From positions 1 to 7,761 of the forward strand of contig CAJPQU010000093.1 in NCBI GenBank assembly GCA_905372875.1: a stretch of DNA of 7,761 bases. Direction: 5' to 3'. Source of the stretch: an uncultured Schwartzia sp. GTDB taxonomy: Bacteria; Bacillota; Negativicutes; Selenomonadales; Selenomonadaceae. The notes below the pieces were generated by a model. It searched no databases. It saw nothing but the letters and a program-made list of their open reading frames with translations, and was not told the DNA's origin. A program made the translations under genes and the position numbers. Below are positions 1 to 5,969 of this stretch, piece after piece. Within the stretch, counting starts at the first letter, position 1; the number at the start of each line of letters is the position of its first letter.

Positions 1-323
1 GCGATATCTGCCGCCTTGCCGGGGTCGAGGACGCGACCCAGGAATTAGCCTATGGACAACCGATGCCGATTCCGCAGGAAGCGATTGTGCGATTAAACCC
101 CGATATCTTTTTTGTTCCCAACTGGAATTATGACGGCCGTCATGATCCGGACCTTTTGATCCGTTCCATCGTCGAGAATCCTTCGTATCAGACGACGAAC
201 GCGGTGCGCCGGGGCGAAGTGAAAAAGCTGCATGGTTCTTATATCTTGTCGCTTTCCCAATATATCGTCGACGCCGTAGAGGAAGTCGCCCGACTGTCCT
301 ACCCGGAGATGTTTTCCCTTTGA
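1..323 (+). CDS. ABC transporter solute-binding protein, 3' end only (Fe-siderophore/haem/cobalamin class)
   Basis: The reading frame is open from base 3 to the TGA at 321-323, so the gene begins upstream of the window and only the last 106 residues are visible. These match the C-terminal lobe of the TroA/BtuF/FepB-like periplasmic binding fold: an 'EAIVRLNPDIFFV' stretch (the usual 'E.iv..nPD.i.v' strand), then 'NPSYQTTNAVRRGEV' (the usual 'dp.w..l.Avk.g.V' segment), a 'LSLSQYIVDAVEEVA' helix, and a 'YPEMF' ending typical of siderophore and cobalamin binding proteins. It would deliver ligand in the periplasm to an ABC importer. It ends differently from the two complete binding proteins further on, which finish in '-GY', so it belongs to another subfamily. 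It converges on the MerR gene with a 57-bp gap holding no clear T-tailed hairpin. The family call is firm; the ligand is unknown. Confidence 0.85.
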   Translation, partial: DICRLAGVEDATQELAYGQPMPIPQEAIVRLNPDIFFVPNWNYDGRHDPDLLIRSIVENPSYQTTNAVRRGEVKKLHGSYILSLSQYIVDAVEEVARLSYPEMFSL

Positions 324-380
324 CGGAAAGCCGTGCGGAAGGAATTGGTGGTCGTCATGACGCTGACGGAAGCCGCTGTT

Positions 381-1229
381 TTAGTCCGGCGGCGGAAGCG
401 ACGCTACTTGGAAAGAAATCTGATTGAGGTATTCCTTAGGGTTTGAGGTCATCCAGTGATTGCGCAGCGGCATGACATAGACATCACTGACCGGAACCAG
501 ACCGTTTCGGGCCATGAATTTTTGGAGCGCTTGGGATACCTCGGGCGCACGGCTGTGGAAAGTGCCGGAAAAGCGCAAGGTCAGATAGGAGCCAGCGGGG
601 CGGGTGAAGATATGCGCATCGCCGGGCGAATGGTTTTGATTGACCGTGGAAAAGAATGCTGTGGCGCGGCCTCGTCCCTGGGAGAGAAAATCCTCTTTGG
701 TGATGATCCAGCCGATGGCCCGTTCCTTAAAATGCCGCTTGGAAAAGACCTTTAAGTTATGCCGCGCCAGCGTGAAAATGACGTCGCGCCCCTCGGTATT
801 CTGGTTAAGGGGACTCAGGTAAAATTTCTTTTCGCGGCGGTAATTCAGCATGATCTGATCCAACAGACTGCTATTCGCTTTCTCAAACTGCTGAAAGGCA
901 ATGGCGATATCGTTTCGGATTTTCTCATTTTGCCGGATGGTTTCGAGGCAGGCCTGATCCTTTCGCTCCAGCAGCTTCCGCAGGTTTTCCGGGCTGCGGT
1001 CTTTCAGATAGGCTTGAATTTCCGGGAGGGGAATGTCTAATTTTCGCAGGTTAATGATGATTTCCAGCGTCAGATATTGTGAGAGCGAGTAATAGCGATA
1101 TCCGTTATCGGAGATGAATTTTGGTTCCAATATGCCTCGCCGATCATAATAAAGAATGGTCTGCTTCGACAGCATGAACATTTTGGCCAGTTCGCCGGCG
1201 GTGTAAAATTCGTGCAGATTGGGTCCCAT
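381..1229 (-). CDS. MerR-family transcriptional regulator with GyrI/BmrR-like effector domain (MerR1)
   Basis: This 282-residue protein has an N-terminal winged helix-turn-helix (about residues 8-80). The signature 'YTAGELAKMFMLSKQTILYY' is followed by 'NGYRYYSLSQY' and 'INLRKLDIPLPEI', which are classic MerR features. A helical linker (about 80-120) should form the antiparallel dimer coiled coil. Residues about 130-276 resemble the GyrI-like/BmrR ligand-binding fold, for example 'AGSYLTLRFSGTF' near 212-224 and 'SDVYVMPL' near 248-255. Only one cysteine (Cys94) is present, so a CueR-, ZntR- or SoxR-type metal or cluster sensor is unlikely; an organic effector is inferred. The ATG at 1229 is preceded by AAAGGA (1241-1246) at 11-nt spacing. 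It diverges from a solute-binding protein gene and is a paralogue of the MerR at 5970-6818, with identical length. A likely target is the 19-bp-spacer promoter at 2827-2857, but which of the two regulators acts there cannot be told. Confidence 0.9.
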   Translation of the reverse strand: MGPNLHEFYTAGELAKMFMLSKQTILYYDRRGILEPKFISDNGYRYYSLSQYLTLEIIINLRKLDIPLPEIQAYLKDRSPENLRKLLERKDQACLETIRQNEKIRNDIAIAFQQFEKANSSLLDQIMLNYRREKKFYLSPLNQNTEGRDVIFTLARHNLKVFSKRHFKERAIGWIITKEDFLSQGRGRATAFFSTVNQNHSPGDAHIFTRPAGSYLTLRFSGTFHSRAPEVSQALQKFMARNGLVPVSDVYVMPLRNHWMTSNPKEYLNQISFQVASLPPPD

Positions 1230-1246
1230 GAAGCGTCACATCCTTT

Positions 1247-1277
1247 TTGCGTACTTTGTCGCAGAAGATATTATACT
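1247..1277 (+). promoter_or_regulatory. Candidate long-spacer promoter for the downstream solute-binding protein gene
   Basis: TTGCGT (1247-1252) and TATACT (1272-1277) are separated by 19 bp, the spacing of MerR-activated promoters. The spacer shows only a weak dyad (CTT...CG...AAG), much poorer than that at 2827-2857, and the -35 box abuts the merR1 ribosome site on the other strand. It would place merR1 and the binding protein under overlapping divergent control. No better + strand promoter was found before the gene. Confidence 0.3.
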
Positions 1278-1297
1278 ATAAAATGAATATGTTTCAA
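1270..1297 (-). promoter_or_regulatory. Probable sigma-70-type promoter of merR1
   Basis: Read on the minus strand, TTGAAA (1292-1297) is followed after 16 bp by a perfect TATAAT (1270-1275). The -10 lies about 40 bp upstream of the merR1 start codon and just upstream of its AAAGGA ribosome site. No strong inverted repeat is seen in the spacer. Confidence 0.6.
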
Positions 1298-1337
1298 CTG
1301 AATTTTAATAATGATCGAGGTAGTGGAGAAGATTTTA

Positions 1338-1429
1338 GGAAGTACGGATAAAATGAAGTCCGTTAGATTGGCGCAGAGAGGGCGGAAAAGATATGCCAAG
1401 ATGGCGGCGCTGAATTTATCCGTGCTTCC
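1338..1429. repeat. Short MITE/REP-like inverted-repeat element, copy A (92 bp)
   Basis: The element starts GGAAGTACGGATAAA and ends TTTATCCGTGCTTCC, so the first and last 15 bases are inverted repeats with one wobble-type mismatch. It aligns to copy B (2466-2625) without any indel except one missing 68-bp block, with about 77 of 92 positions identical by hand count. The missing block lies between two GCAGA direct repeats of copy B. It sits in the leader of the solute-binding protein gene and ends 7 bases before the AAGGAG site, so a transcript through it should form a hairpin close to the ribosome site. It encodes nothing. Confidence 0.8.
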
Positions 1430-1436
1430 ATGGAAA

Positions 1437-1442
1437 AAGGAG
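1437..1442 (+). promoter_or_regulatory. Ribosome binding site deciding the start at 1448
   Basis: AAGGAG lies 5 nt before the ATG at 1448. An in-frame ATG at 1430 would lack any such site and would sit at the edge of repeat copy A, adding six residues ahead of the signal peptide, so 1448 is preferred. Confidence 0.75.
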
Positions 1443-1447
1443 CGCGT

Positions 1448-2440
1448 ATGAAAACATTGTGGCGGTGGTTGGTCATCGGATGGCTGTCTGTTTTGACGGC
1501 GGGCTGCATACCGGCGGCGTTGCCGACTGACGCACCGCACGGCGAGAGCGGATCGGGCTATGATGTGGTAGACGATCAGGGAACGGTGGTGCATTTGCCG
1601 CATAAGCCCCGGCGCATCATGACGGCGCATTTTCATTTGGATTGTATGCTGCTGGGCATTGTGCGCGAGGAGCGGGTTGTCTCTGTTACAGCAACGTTGG
1701 ATCGGCCGGATGTTTCCTATGCTGCACCGGAGGAATTTTCAAAACCGCAGCGCAATGCTTCGCCGTTTCCAAGCATGGAGTACATCGCGGCGCTTCAGCC
1801 GGATCTTATCTTCGTGCGCTCTTCCTTTGGCGAAGATAAGATTCAGAGCTGTCGGGATATGGGTATTCCGGTATACGTTTCCGAGATTCCCCGGGATTTT
1901 GACGAACTCAAGGCGAAGATTCGCGGCATCGCGGCAGCGACGGACGAGGTGGATGTTGGCGAGACTCTGATCGAGAAAATAACAGGGTTTATGGAGGAAA
2001 CGTGGCAGGCGATTCCCGAGGAGGTAGCTTATCAGAAGTCTTGTGTGCTGGTGTCCAAGATGAACCATGCTTACGGAGGCAAGGGGTGCTTTTTCGACGA
2101 AATGTGCCGCCTGGCGAAAGTAAGGAATGCGGTGGCGGATATGGGAATATGGAACGGGCAGGAGATCAGCAAGGAGATCGTTGTCAAGGCGAACCCCGAT
2201 TACCTGCTGACCGAAGGGGGCGGCAGCTATGGCGATGCGGCAGCCGCGGCGCAGGAATTATTGGAAGATCCCGCTTTTGAGACCCTTTCAGCCGTGAAGG
2301 AAGGCCATGTACGAGGGGTACGCTCGCGATATTTATATAATTCCAATCAGAACTGCATTTATGCGATACGCCATTTGACGAATATCCTTTACGGAAATAT
2401 TCTGCCCGAGATACCGGAAATTTTTCTCAAAGGTTATTGA
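1448..2440 (+). CDS. ABC transporter solute-binding lipoprotein (SBP1, TroA/BtuF-like)
   Basis: This 330-residue protein begins with a lipoprotein signal: 'MKTLWRW', a hydrophobic core, and 'LTAGC' with Cys20 as the lipidated residue. The mature part starts the fold with 'YDVVDDQGTVVHLPHKPRRIM' split at residues 38-48 and 49-58, as in Fe3+-siderophore/haem/cobalamin binding proteins. 'ALQPDLIFV' (115-123) ends the N-lobe, a long helix follows (about 150-190), and the C-lobe carries 'SKEIVVKANPDYLL' (241-254) and 'DPAFETLSAVKEGHV' (274-288). It would be anchored in the periplasm and pass ligand to an ABC permease not present here. It is clearly paralogous to the protein at 4958-5968: shared 'SKE-VVKANPD', 'YLY..(N/S)(N/S)QN', 'YAI..L.N..YGN' and a final '-GY'. 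Repeat copy A lies in its leader. The exact ligand cannot be read. Confidence 0.88.
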   Translation: MKTLWRWLVIGWLSVLTAGCIPAALPTDAPHGESGSGYDVVDDQGTVVHLPHKPRRIMTAHFHLDCMLLGIVREERVVSVTATLDRPDVSYAAPEEFSKPQRNASPFPSMEYIAALQPDLIFVRSSFGEDKIQSCRDMGIPVYVSEIPRDFDELKAKIRGIAAATDEVDVGETLIEKITGFMEETWQAIPEEVAYQKSCVLVSKMNHAYGGKGCFFDEMCRLAKVRNAVADMGIWNGQEISKEIVVKANPDYLLTEGGGSYGDAAAAAQELLEDPAFETLSAVKEGHVRGVRSRYLYNSNQNCIYAIRHLTNILYGNILPEIPEIFLKGY

Positions 2441-2467
2441 CTATACCATTACTGTATCGTTTATAGG
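2437..2467 (+). promoter_or_regulatory. Second candidate MerR-type promoter at the end of SBP1
   Basis: TTGACT (2437-2442, overlapping the SBP1 stop codon) is followed after 19 bp by TATAGG (2462-2467). The spacer holds an imperfect dyad, ATAC-N7-GTAT, with one further matched pair, so 5 of 7 arm positions pair. The -35 box, the 19-bp spacing, the 15-bp dyad span and the dyad centre (13 bp after the start of the -35) are the same as at 2827-2857. The -10 box is poor and lies in the left end of repeat copy B. It may be a weaker or decayed operator copy, or chance. Confidence 0.35.
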
Positions 2468-2629
2468 AAACACTGATAAAATGAAGTCCGACAGATTGGT
2501 GCAGATTTTTTGACCTCTCAAGGAGACAGACCGGACGCATAGCAGGGCTATGCGGAGGATTTGTCGACGCAGAGGGGGCGGAAAATCTGCGTCAAGGTGG
2601 CGGGGCTGAATTTATCAGTGCTTCCTATA
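2462..2629. repeat. MITE/REP-like inverted-repeat element, copy B (core 2466-2625, 160 bp)
   Basis: The ends are TATAGGAAACACTGATAAA and, read from the other side, TATAGGAAGCACTGATAAA: 18 of 19 bases match. Inside lie further nested pairs: GCAGATTTT (2501-2509) with AAAATCTGC (2582-2590), a TCTC-AAG-GAGA hairpin, and CGCATAGC-AGG-GCTATGCG near 2536-2554. The whole unit can fold as one long branched hairpin. The outer TA next to TAGGAA on both sides could be a TA target duplication, which would suit a Tc1/mariner/IS630-type mobilised MITE, but this is inference. No transposase is in the window. Copy A is a shortened relative. Confidence 0.82.
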
Positions 2630-2633
2630 GTAA

Positions 2634-2808
2634 AAGGCAGGAATTCTTACGTGTTTGAGAGAGGTGGGGGGCGCGTATACGTATGGGAAAGTCGAATTTC
2701 AGGTCTTGTACCTTTCTTTAGAAGGCGAATGGGAAGCGCAGGCGGATCAGGGATGAGAAGCCCAATGACTTGGCTCTTGCCATATATAAAATACTGAAGG
2801 TAAAATGA
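2634..2808 (+). pseudogene. Possible frameshifted remnant of a small protein gene
   Basis: No intact gene occupies this stretch. One frame runs from 2634 to the TGA at 2754 and contains 'GKVEFQVLYLSLEGEWEAQA', which looks protein-like. Just past a GGG at 2750-2752 the next frame continues as 'DEKPNDLALAIYKILKVK' to the TGA at 2806. Skipping one base at 2751 joins them into about 58 residues that look like a small soluble, acidic, helical protein end. There is no start codon with a ribosome site; the 5' part would lie where repeat copy B now sits. The family is not recognised. It could equally be non-coding. Confidence 0.3.
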
Positions 2809-2826
2809 AATAGTTTAATAATTTTC

Positions 2827-2857
2827 TTGACTATATACCGGGTATATGGTTTACAAT
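2827..2857 (+). promoter_or_regulatory. MerR-type promoter/operator of the TonB-dependent receptor gene
   Basis: TTGACT (2827-2832) and TACAAT (2852-2857) are separated by 19 bp, too long for ordinary sigma-70 promoters (16-18 bp). The spacer contains a perfect inverted repeat, ATATACC-G-GGTATAT (2833-2847). MerR-family proteins are known to bind such a dyad between the boxes and untwist the DNA so that the over-long spacer becomes active. Transcription would start near 2864, giving a leader of about 65 nt before the receptor start codon. Two MerR-family genes lie within 4 kb, one on each side. Confidence 0.75.
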
Positions 2858-2913
2858 AATTCTAATTGCGGCTTCACAGCAGGGGAAAGAAGCGACGGCT
2901 ATTTTATTTTTGT

Positions 2914-2920
2914 GGGAGGA
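2914..2920 (+). promoter_or_regulatory. Ribosome binding site deciding the receptor start at 2929
   Basis: GGGAGGA lies 8 nt before the ATG at 2929. The in-frame ATG at 2920 overlaps this site, and an in-frame TTG at 2866 lies at about the predicted transcription start and has no ribosome site, so 2929 is chosen. Confidence 0.8.
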
Positions 2921-2928
2921 TGCGTAAC

Positions 2929-4842
2929 ATGAATCGAAAGCAAAAACGACTTTGGATGGCGGTGTCATTGTCGCTGTTTACGGCCTGTCCTTTGGCGGTG
3001 GAAGCTGCGGGGAACGGGTCTTCTGTGGAGGGACAAACTGAGGCGATAGAAGAATATGCTTTGGACGACATCGTGGTCACGGCAACGCGCACGCCGGTGG
3101 AAGGGGCGAAGGCCGACGCTAATTTGACTGTCGTGACTGCGGAGCAGATTGCGCGTAACCATTATCGGGATGTCACGGACGTGATGCGGGATGTTCCGGG
3201 GGTGACGGTTCATCAGTATGCTTTAGCTGGGTATAATAACAGTAACGGTCTTTATATTAACGGATCAGATGATGTGGTCATTTTGGTCGATGGCGTTAAG
3301 CAAAATTATGCCGGTGGCAAAGCGGCCTCATTGGCAAGCGCGATGAAGGATCTCGATAATATTGAACGCATTGAAGTTTTGCGTGGATCCGCTTCGACAT
3401 TGTACGGTTCTGACGCTAAGGGTGGGGTCATCAATATCATCACCAAAAAGGTTAACCGATTAAAGACGAAGATTCAGGCTGCCTATGGCAGCTATGAGCA
3501 TCAGCAGTACAGCGTAGCGAATGAAGGGCGCATGGGGGACTTCGACTGGCGTGTGATGTATCAAAAGGACAAGAGCGGCGATTTTTCGGATGCTCATGGA
3601 AATACGACACCGTCGAAGCTTGATGCTGATTCGGTTGATCTTCATGCGGGATATGATTTGAGTAAGGCATCGCGGCTCGCCTTCAATTTCCATGCGTATA
3701 AAGATACGGATAAATGGCAGGCGCTTTATGAGTATTTGAGGGGAGATCCCATCAGTGATGGGCGTTACGACACATTTAATTGGGATATGGTTTATGATGC
3801 GAAGATTGATGACACGACGAAAAATCAGCTGGTGATAGCTCGCAGTAAATATTATTACGCGCTTAGAGAGGGAACGCCAAGACAGTATGCTTTAGATGTA
3901 TGGGGTTGGAAGATCAGTGATCAGTTCGATAAAAAATTAGGTGACCATCTCTTAACGGCTGGTTTTGAATTTACCAGGGATGAGACGAGATCGCCGGCCT
4001 CCTCGGTCCTCATTAACCGTTCTTATTATCTTCAGGATCAGTGGGGAATAGCCCCGGAAGTGAAATTGACGGCAGGGATTCGACATGACCGAAATTCAGG
4101 GTTCGGTAGCCATAACAGCCCCAGTATCAGTATCGGTTATGATATTGATTCGGCAACGCATTTCTATGCTTCCTACAGCGAGTATTTTCTGACACCGAGC
4201 CCCAGTAATCTATTTCATCCCATTTATGGGAACAGAAATATGAAACCAGAGTCTGGGCATACGAAAGAAGTCGGCATCAATCATGATTTTGGCCATGGTC
4301 TCAATGTCTCGGCTCATTATTTTCAGCGTCAATCAAAAGATCGCATTGGCTATAACAGGAGGATTGGACGTTATGCAAATGTGGGAGATGAGGGAGCGCA
4401 CGGTTGGGATGTACAGTTAGTGAAACGGTTCGATAAACATGTGCAGACGCGTTTGAGCTATACGCGCCTAAATGTTACGGCGACGGATGATCGAGAGGCG
4501 AATCGGGATGGTTATCTGCCTATCGGTCAGTGGAATTTTGGGGTTGATTATGAGAATCGGGGATTTGATGCTTCTCTTTCAGCACGGGGCTATATTGACC
4601 GGCCGGGAGCGAAGAAAGATCCCATCGGAGCGTTTTTCCCGACGTCTACCTATTGGGTGTTTGATTTAGCGTTGAACTATCAGATGACACAGAACGCAAA
4701 AGTGTTTTTTAAGGTCAATAATCTTTTCAATCAATTCTATGCAGAACATTCCAATGCTCGTGTGCAATGGGGCGGAGCTGCTGAACAGTGGTGGACTTCA
4801 CCGGGGCGTAATTTTATGCTCGGCGTAGAGTATAGTTTTTGA
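2929..4842 (+). CDS. TonB-dependent outer-membrane receptor (CirA/BtuB/FepA-like)
   Basis: This 637-residue protein starts with a Sec signal peptide: 'MNRKQKR', a hydrophobic core to about residue 24, and probable cleavage near 'VEA-AG' (26/27). A TonB box, 'DIVVTATRT' (47-55), follows. The plug domain (about 60-174) shows 'DVMRDVPGV' (84-92), 'VILVDGV' (117-123) and 'IERIEVLRGSASTLYGSDA' (145-163), ending 'GGVINIITKK' (165-174). The rest is a 22-strand-type barrel with alternating aromatic strands, an 'NMKPESGHTKEVGIN' segment at about 438-452, 'KVNNLFNQFYAE' near the end, and a C-terminal 'GVEYSF' whose last residue is the Phe used as an outer-membrane sorting signal. It imports a scarce ligand by TonB/ExbBD energy; no TonB is in the window. 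The classic haem-receptor FRAP/NPNL pair is not clear. It has its own MerR-type promoter and a terminator. It looks poorer in GC than the flanking genes. Confidence 0.93.
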   Translation: MNRKQKRLWMAVSLSLFTACPLAVEAAGNGSSVEGQTEAIEEYALDDIVVTATRTPVEGAKADANLTVVTAEQIARNHYRDVTDVMRDVPGVTVHQYALAGYNNSNGLYINGSDDVVILVDGVKQNYAGGKAASLASAMKDLDNIERIEVLRGSASTLYGSDAKGGVINIITKKVNRLKTKIQAAYGSYEHQQYSVANEGRMGDFDWRVMYQKDKSGDFSDAHGNTTPSKLDADSVDLHAGYDLSKASRLAFNFHAYKDTDKWQALYEYLRGDPISDGRYDTFNWDMVYDAKIDDTTKNQLVIARSKYYYALREGTPRQYALDVWGWKISDQFDKKLGDHLLTAGFEFTRDETRSPASSVLINRSYYLQDQWGIAPEVKLTAGIRHDRNSGFGSHNSPSISIGYDIDSATHFYASYSEYFLTPSPSNLFHPIYGNRNMKPESGHTKEVGINHDFGHGLNVSAHYFQRQSKDRIGYNRRIGRYANVGDEGAHGWDVQLVKRFDKHVQTRLSYTRLNVTATDDREANRDGYLPIGQWNFGVDYENRGFDASLSARGYIDRPGAKKDPIGAFFPTSTYWVFDLALNYQMTQNAKVFFKVNNLFNQFYAEHSNARVQWGGAAEQWWTSPGRNFMLGVEYSF

Positions 4843-4855
4843 TCTGTCGTTTGCT

Positions 4856-4891
4856 AAAAAGGCTGTCGCAGGAAGGTGCGGCAGCCTTTTT
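4856..4891 (+). terminator. Rho-independent terminator after the receptor gene
   Basis: A 15-bp stem with one G-T wobble pairs AAAAAGGCTGTCGCA with TGCGGCAGCCTTTTT around a 6-nt GGAAGG loop, 13 nt after the receptor stop. The A and T tracts on either side make it usable in both directions. It separates the receptor from the next binding protein gene by 66 nt, so that gene depends on read-through or its own promoter. Confidence 0.9.
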
Positions 4892-4957
4892 GCGGCGAAG
4901 AAGTCTGGAAAATTTACCATGGGGTGAATGTTTCATGGATCGAAGGGATACGTTTAG

Positions 4958-5968
4958 ATGTGGGGTGATGGTTTGCGAAGGTGGATGAAATTCCTTGGTT
5001 GTTTGGCAGGGGTTTGGCTGTGCTTGTGTTTCGCCGGGTGCCACACGCCGACAGGAGCCGTTCAGGAGGGAGCGAAGGAGACGGGCTATACGGTCATCGA
5101 CGCCCGGGGGACGGCGGTGTATATCCCTAAGAAGCCACAGCGTATTTTGTCGGGGAATCTGTCGTATGATACCATTATCGCCGGTTTGGTGACACCGGAT
5201 CATTTGGTGGCGGTCAATGTGCTGGATACGGATTCCCAGTCGTCGTTTTTTGCCGAGGAGGCAGTGAAGATACCGACGAGGATTTATACGTTTACCAGTA
5301 TTCCGCTGGAAACGGTTATCAAGACACAGCCGGATCTCATTATTGTGCCGGGGTGGATCGCGGCGGATCATATTGAAAGTTATCGTCAACTGGGCTATCC
5401 GGTTCTGGTCTGCCAAGGGCCGGATAATATTGAGGAAGCGAAGGCGGCCATACGGTTAGTGGCTCAAGCGCTTCAGGAGGAAGCGGCCGGAGAACGAGTC
5501 GTGGCGGAGATGGAGCGGCAGCTTACGGAAATTGACACGGTGTTGGCGGCGCGTACGGATCGGCGTCCGGTGGGGATGCTGATCTCGCAGATGCAGAGTT
5601 ATGGCGGCCCAGGGTCTATGTACCATGAGTTGTGTACCCGGGCTCGGATAGAAAACGGGATAGAAAAAGCGGGCTTAAAAAACGGCGAATTCCTATCGAA
5701 GGAACTCGTCGTCAAGGCCAATCCGGACTTCTTTTTGGCAGCAACGCCGCATGAGGTGGACAGCTATGGCTCGGAAGCGTTCCGGGAGAAATTTTTGAGC
5801 GATCCAGCGCTGGCAGAGCTTCCCGCCGTCCATCAGGTGCGCTTTGTCCCCGCTCGGTATCTCTATGCCGCGTCCCAGAATTTAGTCTACGCCATCAAGG
5901 GGCTAGCGAACGCTGCCTATGGGAATGTCTTTGATATGTCGGAGGAACATCTCATTCGCGGCTATTGA
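4958..5968 (+). CDS. ABC transporter solute-binding lipoprotein (SBP2, TroA/BtuF-like)
   Basis: This 336-residue protein carries a lipoprotein signal with 'CFAGC', Cys28 being the lipid site. The fold begins 'YTVIDARGTAVYIPKKPQRIL' (44-64, one residue skipped in the family pattern is not evident), with 'QPDLIIVPGW' (124-133) closing the N-lobe, a charged helix about 155-200, and 'SKELVVKANPDFF' (247-259) plus 'DPALAELPAV' (282-291) in the C-lobe. It is the closest relative in the window of SBP1 at 1448-2440; both flank the TonB receptor on the same strand, so they likely serve the same or related ligands. The ATG at 4958 has AAGGGA 9 nt before it; the ATG at 4985 would also leave a signal peptide but has a poorly spaced site. 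No convincing promoter was seen in the 66 nt after the terminator. It ends one base before the convergent MerR gene. Confidence 0.88.
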   Translation: MWGDGLRRWMKFLGCLAGVWLCLCFAGCHTPTGAVQEGAKETGYTVIDARGTAVYIPKKPQRILSGNLSYDTIIAGLVTPDHLVAVNVLDTDSQSSFFAEEAVKIPTRIYTFTSIPLETVIKTQPDLIIVPGWIAADHIESYRQLGYPVLVCQGPDNIEEAKAAIRLVAQALQEEAAGERVVAEMERQLTEIDTVLAARTDRRPVGMLISQMQSYGGPGSMYHELCTRARIENGIEKAGLKNGEFLSKELVVKANPDFFLAATPHEVDSYGSEAFREKFLSDPALAELPAVHQVRFVPARYLYAASQNLVYAIKGLANAAYGNVFDMSEEHLIRGY

Positions 5969-5969
5969 T

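Noticed and set aside
353..362. CGTCATGACG palindrome between the convergent genes as a terminator
   Set aside because: The stem is only 5 bp with no loop and has no T tract after it.
1300..1320. AT-rich TAATAATGATC segment as a Fur box
   Set aside because: It does not form the GATAAT-type inverted repeats of a Fur box; no convincing Fur site was found anywhere in the window.
1271..1636. 121-residue minus-strand open frame upstream of merR1
   Set aside because: It spans repeat copy A and the SBP1 signal region in antisense, has no ribosome site, and overlaps the merR1 promoter.
1338..2629. The two repeat copies as parts of a CRISPR array
   Set aside because: Only two copies, over 1 kb apart, imperfect, with long terminal inverted repeats and no spacers.
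2561..2797. 78-residue open frame across repeat copy B and beyond
   Set aside because: It begins inside the repeat, has no ribosome site, and is low-complexity Arg/Gly-rich; the adjacent frames look more protein-like.
2866..2928. N-terminal extension of the receptor from a TTG at 2866
   Set aside because: It has no ribosome site, lies at about the predicted transcript start, and would bury the signal peptide; GGGAGGA before 2929 fits far better.
4814..5416. 200-residue minus-strand open frame
   Set aside because: It is antisense to SBP2 and across the terminator, rich in Arg and His without a family motif: a shadow of a GC-rich gene.
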